Assembly: GCF_947255105.1 (NCBI RefSeq)
Contig: NZ_CAMYFP010000001.1
Span: forward strand, 124,001-188,000
DNA from: an uncultured Campylobacter sp.
GTDB taxonomy: Bacteria; Campylobacterota; Campylobacteria; Campylobacterales; Campylobacteraceae
Length of the DNA: 64,000 nucleotides
Direction of reading: 5' to 3'
The notes under the pieces were generated by a model. The model saw only the letters and a program-made list of their open reading frames with translations, ran no database searches and was not told where the DNA came from. This document shows, piece by piece, positions 34,927 to 43,204 of this stretch. The translations under genes and the position numbers were made by a program. Position 1 is the stretch's first letter, and each line of letters opens with the position of its first letter.

Positions 34927-35664
34927 AGACTTTCTCTGCCTTTTTTCCTCTATTCCGCTAACTCCCTCTCTTCTTTTGAGCTCATCATAAATTTGAGATG
35001 GATGGATATTGTGTCCAGCAAGAGTAACCAATATATGAAATATCAAATCACTAGCCTCATAGACAACATCATATTCCGGATCGCCAGCTCTATGTTCGCC
35101 AAATTGTTTAGAATCAAGCTCTTTTGATAGGCTAAGATCTTTAGATGCCAAAGCAAACTCTGCCGCTTCTTCAGAGAGCTTTTTAAGTAGAGCGTTTTGC
35201 CCGCTAGCAAAGAGCTTTGCAACATATGAGCTTTTAGGATCGCCATTTAACTTTCTATCGATAATCGTATGATAGAGTTCGTCTATTATGTGATAGTTTG
35301 GCTTTGGTGGCTTTGTGTTTTGCGCTGGAATTGTATTTAGTGACCTAAAAAAGCAGCTTTTTTCACCTGTGTGACAAGCCACACCTTTTTGAGTGACCTT
35401 TAAAAGGAGAGTGTCATTATCACAATCCCAAAAAATCTCATCTACCTTTTGAGTGTTGCCACTCTCTTCGCCCTTTTTCCAAATGCGATTTTTGCTTCTT
35501 GAGAAGTAGTGTGCATAGCCACTTTCAAGTGTAAGTTTCAAAGCTTCTTTGTTCATATAGGCAAGCATCAAAACTTCGCTACTTTGGCTATCTTGGGCGA
35601 TGGTTGGGATTAGCCCTCCCATCTTTTCCCAATCAAGCTCTTCTAAGATAGTTTTACTGTCCAT
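34924..35664 (-). CDS. hisIE: HisIE, bifunctional phosphoribosyl-AMP cyclohydrolase / phosphoribosyl-ATP pyrophosphatase
   Basis: A 246-residue fusion enzyme catalysing two early steps of histidine synthesis. The HisI half (residues ~1-125) has MLAYMNKEALKLTLESG, WDCDNDTLLLKV and GVACHTGEKSCF with the zinc cysteines; the HisE half (~140-246) has LSEEAAEFALAS and YEASDLIFHILVTLA. No other his gene is near it. The start overlaps the end of the SPFH gene by eleven bases, so the two are probably co-transcribed with ilvE. Confidence 0.94.
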   Translation of the reverse strand: MDSKTILEELDWEKMGGLIPTIAQDSQSSEVLMLAYMNKEALKLTLESGYAHYFSRSKNRIWKKGEESGNTQKVDEIFWDCDNDTLLLKVTQKGVACHTGEKSCFFRSLNTIPAQNTKPPKPNYHIIDELYHTIIDRKLNGDPKSSYVAKLFASGQNALLKKLSEEAAEFALASKDLSLSKELDSKQFGEHRAGDPEYDVVYEASDLIFHILVTLAGHNIHPSQIYDELKRREGVSGIEEKRQRKS

Positions 35665-36727
35665 TTATGGCGCTCTGTCTTGCTTTGTCTTTTGTATCAA
35701 CCCAGATATTTGGCACTGCACCACCTGGAGTTAAGAAGATTTTAGCATCTTTGTTTTCTCTAAGCGCTTCGTTAAATTTGGCTTGAGTCTCTATTTGTTT
35801 TAGGTGCAATAGGTTATTGTCAAGACTTTTTGCTATCTCTTTGTTTGCATAAGCTGCGGCATCTGCCTCTATCTTTACAGCATCGGCTCTACCTTTTGCC
35901 TCTATCTTTATCGCCTTGGCTGTTCCTTCAGCAAGAGCAGCTTTTTTTAACGCCTCTTGATTTGCTCTTTCGACCTCATATTTTGTTCTTTCAGCCTCTT
36001 GTTTTGCTATTTGAACTCTTTCTATCTGCTCTTTTATCTTATCAGGCAAGATTATCTCTCTAAGTTGCACTGCCAAAAGCTCAACTGGTAAATTTGGTTG
36101 AGACTCTATCTGCTCTCTAATACCATGATCTATCGATCTTGCGATCTCATTTCTCTTTACAGGCAACTCTTCTGCAGTATATTGTCCAATTACACTTCTT
36201 ACGATATCTTTTACATATGGATCAATTATCTTATTTTCCCAGCTAAGTCCCCATTCTGCGATGGTTGTTGGAGCTGTTTTTTGATTTAGGCGATATTGAA
36301 TTGTGATGTCTATACTAACAGGCAAGTTTCTTGCATCAAGCACAGAGATTGGATTTTTGCTTATAATTCCGCCATGAGTTGCCTTACTTACGATTTCGCC
36401 TCTATCTTCTCCAGAGGTGTAGTTTATAATACGAACCCTAGTATCTACAACCAAAACATCCTGTATAAATGGTATAAAGATGTGAAAACCAGGTAAAAGT
36501 GGGTTGCTCTCATACTCTCCAAAGTGAGATTTGATACCAACTTCTCCTGAGTGAATGACGACAAATGGTCTAGTAAGAACTATTATCAAAGCGATGATCA
36601 AAACAGCATAGATAACTCCGCTAAATTTGCCAAAGCCACCGAAGTTGTTTAAATTTAGGTTGAAATTTCTGTTGTTTGAGCTACTATTTTTTCTATTGTT
36701 AAAATAATCATTTAAATCTGCTGGCAT
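35654..36727 (-). CDS. SPFH/band-7 domain membrane protein (HflK/prohibitin-like)
   Basis: A 357-residue protein with an Asn/Gly-rich N-terminus, one membrane helix at about residues 38-58 (VIYAVLIIALIIVLTRPFVV), an SPFH domain (about 60-240, including LLAVQLREIILPDKIKEQIE) and a long Ala/Glu/Lys-rich coiled coil (QEALKKAALAEGTAKAIKIE). Such proteins form rings in the inner membrane and often modulate proteases such as FtsH. It lies between ilvE and hisIE, an arrangement I remember from C. jejuni; the biochemical partner is unknown. Confidence 0.85.
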   Translation of the reverse strand: MPADLNDYFNNRKNSSSNNRNFNLNLNNFGGFGKFSGVIYAVLIIALIIVLTRPFVVIHSGEVGIKSHFGEYESNPLLPGFHIFIPFIQDVLVVDTRVRIINYTSGEDRGEIVSKATHGGIISKNPISVLDARNLPVSIDITIQYRLNQKTAPTTIAEWGLSWENKIIDPYVKDIVRSVIGQYTAEELPVKRNEIARSIDHGIREQIESQPNLPVELLAVQLREIILPDKIKEQIERVQIAKQEAERTKYEVERANQEALKKAALAEGTAKAIKIEAKGRADAVKIEADAAAYANKEIAKSLDNNLLHLKQIETQAKFNEALRENKDAKIFLTPGGAVPNIWVDTKDKARQSAINGQ

Positions 36728-36729
36728 TT

Positions 36730-37659
36730 TTATCCTTTTATATAAGTTAGATATTTTTCATATTTTTTGTTGTTACCAATGACTACATCAAAATAGGCCT
36801 TTTGGAGTTTTTGTGTCACTTCGCCACAATATCCATCTCCTATAATCCTGCCATCTACATTGCTTATTGGAGTTACTTCGGCTGCAGTTCCAGTAAAAAA
36901 CGCCTCATCTGCTATATAGACCTCATCTCTTGTGATTCTCTCTCTTTTTACCTCATATCCCAAGTCTTTAGCTATCTCAATAACTGTATTTTGAGTAATA
37001 CTCTCCAAGCTTGTATCGTTTGGCGGAGTGATGATAACGCCATCTCTTACTATGAAAAAGCACTCGCCACTTCCTTCAGCTACAAAGCCATCATAATCCA
37101 AAAGTAACGCCTCATCATAACCTGCATCAAGTGCTTCAAAATTTGCCATCTGTGAGTTGAAGTAGTTTGCACTTGCCTTTGCTTTGCTCATCATAGAGGT
37201 TGGCGGGTTTTTGATCCATGAGCTTATCTTTACTTTCACACCTTTTTTAAGTGCCTCATCGCCCATATAAGCGCCCCATTCCCAAGCAATAAGTGCAACT
37301 TGAGTTGGTGAGCCTTTGTGTGAAACTCCCATTGAGCCATATCCTAAGAAAACTAGCGGTCTAAGATAGGTTGTGTTTGTAAATTTGTTTGCCTCCATAA
37401 GCTCAATTTGTGCCCTTTGTAACTCATCTTGTGAGTAAGGGACCTCTATAAGGCATGCTTTTGCTGAGTTTAAAAGTCTTTTTGTATGCTCTTGCAACCT
37501 AAATATCGCCATACCTTTTTTAGTTTTGTAGGCTCTAACTCCTTCAAAAACAGCATTGCCATAGTGTAAAGAGTGAGTTAAAACATGAATTTTCGCATCA
37601 GCCCAAGGTATTATTTTGCCATCAAGCCAAATAAATTTAGCCTCTTTTATCTGTGCCAT
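36730..37659 (-). CDS. ilvE: Branched-chain amino acid aminotransferase
   Basis: A 309-residue fold-type IV PLP aminotransferase for valine, leucine and isoleucine. Family motifs are LHYGNAVFEGVRAYKT near residue 32, the PLP Lys in SKAKASANYFNSQ, EALLLDYDGFVAEGSGECFF and the C-terminal FFTGTAAEVTPI. The start at 37659 has AAGGAG upstream (reverse strand) and the ATTATA at 37699-37704 reads as a -10 box on this strand. It is the first gene of the minus-strand set ilvE-SPFH-hisIE. Confidence 0.95.
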   Translation of the reverse strand: MAQIKEAKFIWLDGKIIPWADAKIHVLTHSLHYGNAVFEGVRAYKTKKGMAIFRLQEHTKRLLNSAKACLIEVPYSQDELQRAQIELMEANKFTNTTYLRPLVFLGYGSMGVSHKGSPTQVALIAWEWGAYMGDEALKKGVKVKISSWIKNPPTSMMSKAKASANYFNSQMANFEALDAGYDEALLLDYDGFVAEGSGECFFIVRDGVIITPPNDTSLESITQNTVIEIAKDLGYEVKRERITRDEVYIADEAFFTGTAAEVTPISNVDGRIIGDGYCGEVTQKLQKAYFDVVIGNNKKYEKYLTYIKG

Positions 37660-37698
37660 TTTCGCTCCTTTTAGTTTTAAATTTCAATAAATTTTTTC

Positions 37699-37704
37699 AT
37701 TATA
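37699..37704 (-). promoter_or_regulatory. -10 box of ilvE
   Basis: TATAAT on the minus strand, 40 bases before the ilvE start, in an AT-rich region between ilvE and the amino-acid-binding protein gene. Confidence 0.45.
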
Positions 37705-37724
37705 GCCAAATTTAAATCTCAAAT

Positions 37725-38567
37725 TTATTCTTGTGGCGCCAAGATATTATAAACATCATCTAGCAAAAAATACTTCTTATCGGCAGTTCCCTTGTAGAAC
37801 GGATCAAAAGTATTTTGATAACTCGTCTTAAACCATCCAGAGTGGCTAAGATCTATAAGTCTTTTATTGACTATTTTTATAAGCTCTTTGTTGGCCTTTG
37901 TTGCTCCAACAGAGACAAATGTATAAGAGCTTATATTTTTTTGGATAACTTCAACATTTGAGTCAATTACAGGATAACCAAGCATCGCAACATTGTCTCC
38001 AACTACAGCATCAACTTGCTTATTGATAAGTAGTCTATAGCCATCTTTGTACCATTTTATGTAGCTTAATTGCTCTTTGTTAATGCCCTTTGATAGGATA
38101 TATTTTTCAGCTAAGGTGTTTGTCTGAAGAGCTATTCTTTTGTCTTTGATATCTTTAAAGGTCTTTAGATGATCTTCTGTTCTTGTAAGAATTCCCGTAT
38201 TTAGACTAAGATATGGCATAGAAAACTCCACAATCTCTTTTGCTTCATCTGTTTGAGGAAATAGCGCGATAACTAAATCAACTTTATTGCTTTGCAAAAA
38301 TGGGATTCTCTCTATAAATCTTGTAGCTATAAAATCAACTTTATATCCAGCAATGCCATTGAAAATCTCATCTGCCAAAGCCTGTGCAAGTTCTATTTCA
38401 AAGCCTCTAAAAGAACCATCTTCCTCTTTTTTGCTAAATGGAAGGTAGTTTTCCAAAACTCCAACAACTAAGACTTTAGAATTTCTTATCTCGCTTAAGT
38501 CTCTAGCCACACTTAAACTAATACAGCAGCATAAAGTGGCTAAATAACAAATAAATTTTCTAAGCAT
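37725..38567 (-). CDS. Orphan amino-acid ABC-type substrate-binding protein (SBP family 3)
   Basis: A 280-residue periplasmic protein. A signal peptide is visible (hydrophobic to about residue 21, ending in SLSVARDL; two Cys occur but not as a clear lipobox). The mature part is a bacterial extracellular solute-binding domain family 3, with GFEIELAQALADEI, RIPFLQSNKVDLVIA, IALQTNTLAEKYI and LINKQVDAVVGDN. No permease or ATPase gene adjoins it, so it may work with an unlinked transporter. Its promoter shares a palindromic region with bcp. Confidence 0.88.
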   Translation of the reverse strand: MLRKFICYLATLCCCISLSVARDLSEIRNSKVLVVGVLENYLPFSKKEEDGSFRGFEIELAQALADEIFNGIAGYKVDFIATRFIERIPFLQSNKVDLVIALFPQTDEAKEIVEFSMPYLSLNTGILTRTEDHLKTFKDIKDKRIALQTNTLAEKYILSKGINKEQLSYIKWYKDGYRLLINKQVDAVVGDNVAMLGYPVIDSNVEVIQKNISSYTFVSVGATKANKELIKIVNKRLIDLSHSGWFKTSYQNTFDPFYKGTADKKYFLLDDVYNILAPQE

Positions 38568-38585
38568 TTGAAATTCCTTATTGCT

Positions 38586-38625
38586 AAAGTTAATTTTGAT
38601 ATTATAATATCTTTTAATTAACTTT
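38586..38625. promoter_or_regulatory. Divergent promoter with 40-base dyad between the binding protein and bcp
   Basis: AAAGTTAATT (38586-38595) and AATTAACTTT (38616-38625) are perfect inverted repeats that flank a perfect 14-base palindrome GATATTATAATATC (38598-38611). The palindrome contains TATAAT on the plus strand (38603-38608) and on the minus strand (38601-38606), about 35 bases from the start codons on each side. The arrangement suggests one operator that controls both genes. The shape resembles Fur/PerR-family sites, which is only an inference. Confidence 0.55.
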
Positions 38626-38642
38626 ATATATAGGAGTAAAAA

Positions 38643-39149
38643 ATGAGTGATTTTTTAAAAGAAGATAAAGAGAGAAAAGTAACTTTACAAAAAGGAGATA
38701 GGGCTCCAAATTTTAGCCTTAAAAATCAAGATGGTGTTGAGATAAATTTAAATGATTTTATAGGTAAAAATGTGATTTTATATTTTTATCCAAAAGACAA
38801 CACTCCAGGTTGCACAACAGAAGCTTGCGAGTTTAGTCAAAATTATGATGATTTTATAGCAAATGATAGTGTAATCATTGGCATTAGTCCAGATTCTGTA
38901 AAAAGCCACGAAAACTTTATAAAAAAACATGACTTAAAACACATTTTACTAAGTGATGAAGATAAAAATGTTAGCAAGCTTTATGGTGTTTGGCAAGTTA
39001 GAAAAAACTATGGTAGAGAGTATTTAGGTATAGTTAGAACAACTTTTGTAATTGATAAAAAAGGCAACATTTTAAAGGTTTATAAAAGCGTAAAAGCAAA
39101 AGATCACGCAGCAAAAGTTTTAGCTGATTTAACTTCAAATTTAGAGTAG
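38643..39149 (+). CDS. bcp: Bcp-type thiol peroxidase (peroxiredoxin)
   Basis: A 168-residue AhpC/TSA-fold peroxiredoxin that reduces hydroperoxides with thioredoxin. The peroxidatic Cys is in YPKDNTPGCTTEACEF, and the nearby second Cys (x4 after) is the resolving one typical of the Bcp/PrxQ class. The N-terminal ~15 residues are charged and extend beyond E. coli Bcp. AGGAG lies upstream. The gene is clearly more AT-rich and prefers TTA for Leu compared with neighbouring blocks. Confidence 0.94.
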   Translation: MSDFLKEDKERKVTLQKGDRAPNFSLKNQDGVEINLNDFIGKNVILYFYPKDNTPGCTTEACEFSQNYDDFIANDSVIIGISPDSVKSHENFIKKHDLKHILLSDEDKNVSKLYGVWQVRKNYGREYLGIVRTTFVIDKKGNILKVYKSVKAKDHAAKVLADLTSNLE

Positions 39150-39153
39150 AGTT

Positions 39154-39630
39154 TTGCAAGACAAATTAGAGCAAAAGATAAAATTTTTTGATTTATTATC
39201 GTTTATAGCTTTGCAGCCGGTTTTTATCGTTATTTTTTGGTATATAATCTCATATATTGTCTGGGCTGCACTTCTTGCGATATATATTGTTATTTCGTCT
39301 ATTTGCGCTTATTTGTTTGATATTCATGACATTTTGCTTAAGTATATGAATGATTGGAGTTTTAGTATGACTATTGCCCGTGCTATAGCGCTTGTTCTCT
39401 ATCTAAATTTTTTATATGAAAGGTTTGAAAAAATTAAAGATATTAAAGTGATTGTTTCAAATAGCTCTTTGAAATTTAGTATTTTTACTGCTGCTGTTTG
39501 TGTTGTTTTTACGATATTTGCTTTTTTATCTTTTCGTGCATCAAAATACAATATGGAGTATTTTATAGTTACCACAATTAGTTTTATAATTTTTGCATAT
39601 TGTTTTAAAAAAAGAGGACTTGATTGTTAG
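39154..39630 (+). CDS. Integral membrane protein, function unknown
   Basis: A 158-residue hydrophobic protein starting at TTG 39154, four bases after bcp. Four membrane helices are likely (about residues 12-32, 33-53, 65-84 with the loop DIHDILLKYMNDW, and 105-150 as two spans). It has a basic C-terminal tail ending in KKRGLDC. The stop overlaps the queH start, so it is probably translated together with queH. No family is recognised. Strongly AT-rich. Confidence 0.68.
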   Translation: MQDKLEQKIKFFDLLSFIALQPVFIVIFWYIISYIVWAALLAIYIVISSICAYLFDIHDILLKYMNDWSFSMTIARAIALVLYLNFLYERFEKIKDIKVIVSNSSLKFSIFTAAVCVVFTIFAFLSFRASKYNMEYFIVTTISFIIFAYCFKKRGLDC

Positions 39631-40685
39631 TTCAAATTTGCTGTAGTGTTGATAGCCACTATTTTTTAAGAAAATTAAAGGAGATTTATCCAGATGAGAG
39701 GATAATTGGCTATTTTTATGACCCAAATATCCATCCATATAGTGAGTTTTTACTCCGCTACGAGGATGTTAAAAAAAGTGCAAAAGCTCTTGGGATTGAA
39801 GTTATTTTGGGTGATTATGAGCTTGATGAGTGGTTTAGGTTTATAAAAGGGCTTGAAAATGAGCCTGAAAAAGGTGAGCGTTGTCAAAAATGCTTTGATT
39901 TTAGGATGGAAAAAACAGCCATTTTAGCTAAAAAATTGGGTGAAAGCTCAATAACCACAACGCTTTTAATGAGTCCTAAAAAATCCCACGCCCAACTGCA
40001 AAAGTCTTTATCAAAAATTTGCGCTAAATTTAACCTTGATTTTGTAGCGCCTGATTTTAGGAAAAATGGCGGAAGCAAAGCTCAGTTTGATTTAGCAAAA
40101 AAAGATAACTTATATCATCAAAATTATTGTGGCTGCATCTATGCTATGAAAATGCAAAATAGAGCTAGTTTGGAATTTGAGCTAATGAGTTCTATAAACC
40201 ACCAAATTCAGCCAAACTCCCCAGAAGATAGAGTTAAATTTTATAGAAATTTAAGAGCCTTGGAGGAGCAAAAGGTCAAATTTAGGCTTCAAAAAGATAG
40301 TTTTATAAATTATAGGCTTTTAAGAGGGTTAGTTAAATTTGATGAAAAAGTTATAAAAAGTTATTTTTTATTTAACTCTTATTTTGAGAGAAATTTAGTT
40401 AAATTTAGTATAAATTATGAGTGTGATGAGTTTGTAAAAAACAATATAATAATTTTTAGCTTTGATAAATTTAAAGAGATTTTAGGGGTGAAATTTAAGA
40501 GTTTTGATGAGTTTTTAAAAAAACCTTTAAGTGTTGATGAAGAGTTAAATTTAAGAGAAAAAATTTGTGAAAAAGGTAGCTTTTCACCAATTATCGTAAT
40601 TGAAAAATTAGTTCCAGCAAAGGTGGAAATTGTAGCTTTTTCAAAAATATATTTAGATGTTAGGGAAATTTTAGTAACTTTTTGA
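39624..40685 (+). CDS. queH: QueH, epoxyqueuosine reductase
   Basis: A 353-residue enzyme of the DUF208/QueH family that reduces epoxyqueuosine to queuosine in tRNA, using Fe-S clusters. The N-terminal MLVQICCSVDSHYFL has the tandem Cys, followed by GYFYDPNIHPYSEFLLR, ERCQKCFDFRM (CxxC), TTTLLMSPKKSH and NYCGCIYAM. All catalytic cysteines are therefore present. The C-terminal ~150 residues form an extra domain, longer than in minimal QueH and usual in Campylobacter. It starts at TTG 39624, overlapping the membrane protein. Very AT-rich (some 60-base lines near 20-25% GC by hand count). Confidence 0.9.
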   Translation: MLVQICCSVDSHYFLRKLKEIYPDERIIGYFYDPNIHPYSEFLLRYEDVKKSAKALGIEVILGDYELDEWFRFIKGLENEPEKGERCQKCFDFRMEKTAILAKKLGESSITTTLLMSPKKSHAQLQKSLSKICAKFNLDFVAPDFRKNGGSKAQFDLAKKDNLYHQNYCGCIYAMKMQNRASLEFELMSSINHQIQPNSPEDRVKFYRNLRALEEQKVKFRLQKDSFINYRLLRGLVKFDEKVIKSYFLFNSYFERNLVKFSINYECDEFVKNNIIIFSFDKFKEILGVKFKSFDEFLKKPLSVDEELNLREKICEKGSFSPIIVIEKLVPAKVEIVAFSKIYLDVREILVTF

Positions 40686-40726
40686 TATTATTGTCGATTG
40701 GAATAAACAAAAAAAAGAGAGAGAAA

Positions 40727-41164
40727 ATGTTAAATGTAAATGAAATTATGCAAATTCTTCCACATAGATATCCGTTTTTACTTATAGATAGAGTTTTAGA
40801 GCTAAATCCTGGCAAAAATATCGTTGCTTACAAAAATGTCTCCATTAGCGAACAGGTTTTCCAAGGGCATTTTCCAGGGCATCCTATCTATCCAGGAGTT
40901 ATGATTATTGAAGGAATGGCACAAGCTGGCGGCGTGCTAGCTTTTAAGAGCATGGATGAGAGCGAGCTTAAGGACAAGGTTGTCTATTTTATGAGTATTG
41001 ATAAGGCGAAATTTAGAAAGCCTGTCCGTCCGGGCGATAGACTTGAGTATCATATCGAAGCTATCAAACATAGAGGTAGAATTTGGGTCCTTGATGGCAA
41101 AGCTTGCATAGATGGTGCAGTTGTTGCAGAGGCAGTTCTTCAAGCGATGATAATGGATAAATAA
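40727..41164 (+). CDS. fabZ: FabZ, 3-hydroxyacyl-ACP dehydratase
   Basis: A 145-residue hot-dog-fold dehydratase of fatty-acid elongation. The active-site His is in ILPHRYPFLLIDR, and the catalytic Glu region is FPGHPIYPGVMIIEGMAQAGG. I chose ATG 40727, which has an AGAGAGA tract upstream and gives the normal length; the longer frame to 40682 would add a non-conserved leader. It is followed by lpxA in the classic fabZ-lpxA order, overlapping by one base. Confidence 0.95.
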   Translation: MLNVNEIMQILPHRYPFLLIDRVLELNPGKNIVAYKNVSISEQVFQGHFPGHPIYPGVMIIEGMAQAGGVLAFKSMDESELKDKVVYFMSIDKAKFRKPVRPGDRLEYHIEAIKHRGRIWVLDGKACIDGAVVAEAVLQAMIMDK

Positions 41165-41967
41165 TGCAAACATCACTCATACATCCAACAGCCATAGTTG
41201 AAGATGGCGCTATTTTAGGAGATGGCGTTAGAGTAGAGGCTTATGCCTTTATCTCAAAAAATGCCAAGATAGGTGCTGGTTCAGTTATAAAACATGGTGC
41301 TAGAATTATTGGCGATACAACAATTGGCGAGAATTCAAGAGTTTTTAGCTATGCCATAGTTGGCGAGATACCGCAAGATATAAGCTTTAAAGAGGGCGAA
41401 AAAACCTCTCTTATAATAGGCAAAAACGCAACCATAAGAGAGTTTTGCACAGTAAATTCAGGCACAAGCAAGGGCGATGGAGTTACTAGGATTGGCGATA
41501 ATGTGCTTTTAATGGCATATGTTCATGTTGCACATGATTGCAAGCTTGGGGACAATATTATTTTAGCCAACAATGCAACTCTAGCAGGGCATGTTGAGCT
41601 TGGCGATTACGCTGTTGTTGGAGGACTTACTCCAATACATCAGTTTGTAAAGGTTGGCGAGAGCTGTATGATAGCAGGTGCAAGTGCGCTTTCTCAAGAT
41701 ATAGTTCCATTTTGTTTGGCTGAGGGAAATAGGGCCTATATTAGAGGGTTAAATTTGGTAGGCATTAGAAGACGTTTTGATAAAGAGATGGTAGAAGAGA
41801 TAAATAGAGCTTACAAATTTATATTTAACAAAGGAACCAACATAAAAGAGCAGGCAAAAGAGCTACTTGCCAAGACCAAAAATCTAAATATAGTAAAAAT
41901 GTGTGAGTTTATAATGAATACAAAAAGAGGCATTCCTTTGAAAAAGAGGGCACTAAATGGTATATAA
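41164..41967 (+). CDS. lpxA: LpxA, UDP-N-acetylglucosamine acyltransferase
   Basis: A 267-residue left-handed beta-helix acyltransferase for the first step of lipid A synthesis. Hexapeptide repeats fill residues ~1-190 (IHPTAIVEDGAILGDGVRVE), the catalytic His is in AYVHVAHDCKLGDN, and the C-terminal helical part begins near LVGIRRRFDKEMV. Length matches E. coli. The end overlaps clpX by eleven bases. Confidence 0.96.
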   Translation: MQTSLIHPTAIVEDGAILGDGVRVEAYAFISKNAKIGAGSVIKHGARIIGDTTIGENSRVFSYAIVGEIPQDISFKEGEKTSLIIGKNATIREFCTVNSGTSKGDGVTRIGDNVLLMAYVHVAHDCKLGDNIILANNATLAGHVELGDYAVVGGLTPIHQFVKVGESCMIAGASALSQDIVPFCLAEGNRAYIRGLNLVGIRRRFDKEMVEEINRAYKFIFNKGTNIKEQAKELLAKTKNLNIVKMCEFIMNTKRGIPLKKRALNGI

Positions 41968-43204
41968 GTGCAGTTTTTGCGGCGAGAGTTCGGCTGATGG
42001 AAGAAGAATCTTACCAAATGAGAGAAAAGATGGCTTTATTTGTGAGTATTGCGTAGATGCAGCATATGAGATAATACATGGCGGAGAAGATGTTCAAAAA
42101 GAGCAAAAACAAGAAGAGATCAACTTCAAAGAATTTACGCCAAAACATCTAAAAGGGGTGCTTGATGACTATGTTATAGGACAAGATAGAGCCAAAAAGA
42201 CCTTTAGTGTTGGAGTTTATAACCACTACAAAAGGATTTTTAAGCAGAGCTTGATAGATGATGATACCGAAATCTCAAAGTCAAATATACTACTCATTGG
42301 GCCAACAGGAAGTGGCAAAACACTCATGGCGCAAACTTTGGCTAGGTTTTTAGATGTGCCAATTGCAATATGCGATGCGACAAGTCTTACAGAGGCGGGC
42401 TATGTTGGCGAAGATGTTGAAAATATCCTAACTAAGCTTTTACAAGCGGCAAATGGCGATGTTAAAAGAGCGCAGCAAGGCATTGTCTTTGTTGATGAGA
42501 TAGATAAAATCGCTAGAATGGGCGAAAATAGAAGTATTACAAGAGATGTAAGTGGCGAGGGCGTGCAACAAGCTTTGCTTAAGATAATTGAAGGAAGTGT
42601 TGTAAATATCCCACCAAAAGGCGGCAGAAAACACCCAAATCAAGACTTTATCCAGATAGATACTTCAAATATACTCTTTGTTTGTGGTGGCGCCTTTGAT
42701 GGAATTACAGATATCATCAGAGCTAGAGTTGGCAAAAATGTCTTAGGGTTTGCGCAGGATAAAAGGGTTAAATTTGACAATAGTAATGATCTTTTTGAAC
42801 TAATTGAGTCTGATGATTTAGTAAAATATGGTCTTATACCAGAGCTTATAGGCAGACTTCACGTAGTTGCCACTCTAAATGAGATTACCAAAGAGGATAT
42901 GGTTCAAATCTTAACAGCTCCTAAAAATGCTATCTTAAAACAGTATCAAAAACTTTTTGCTATAGATGGTGCAAACTTAAAATTTGAAAAAGATGCACTT
43001 TTGCAGGTTGCAAATTTGGCCATTGCAAGGCAGACGGGTGCCAGAGGGCTTAGGGGAATTATGGAAGAGACGATGCTAGATATTATGTATGAGTTGCCAG
43101 AGCTTAACGGCTATGACGTTATAATTACAAAAGATGTTGTGGATAAAAAAGAGAAGGCTATTTTAGTTAAAAATGATACAAACAAAAATAAGGAAGAAAA
43201 ATGA
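41957..43204 (+). CDS. clpX: ClpX, ATPase subunit of ClpXP protease
   Basis: A 415-residue AAA+ unfoldase. The N-terminal zinc finger has Cys5, Cys8, Cys29 and Cys32. Walker A is LLIGPTGSGKTLMAQ, Walker B is IVFVDEIDKIA, and the sensor 2 motif is RQTGARGLRG. clpP is not in the window. The start codon lies inside the end of lpxA. The gene overlaps mreB by four bases (ATGA). Confidence 0.96.
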   Translation: MVYKCSFCGESSADGRRILPNERKDGFICEYCVDAAYEIIHGGEDVQKEQKQEEINFKEFTPKHLKGVLDDYVIGQDRAKKTFSVGVYNHYKRIFKQSLIDDDTEISKSNILLIGPTGSGKTLMAQTLARFLDVPIAICDATSLTEAGYVGEDVENILTKLLQAANGDVKRAQQGIVFVDEIDKIARMGENRSITRDVSGEGVQQALLKIIEGSVVNIPPKGGRKHPNQDFIQIDTSNILFVCGGAFDGITDIIRARVGKNVLGFAQDKRVKFDNSNDLFELIESDDLVKYGLIPELIGRLHVVATLNEITKEDMVQILTAPKNAILKQYQKLFAIDGANLKFEKDALLQVANLAIARQTGARGLRGIMEETMLDIMYELPELNGYDVIITKDVVDKKEKAILVKNDTNKNKEEK

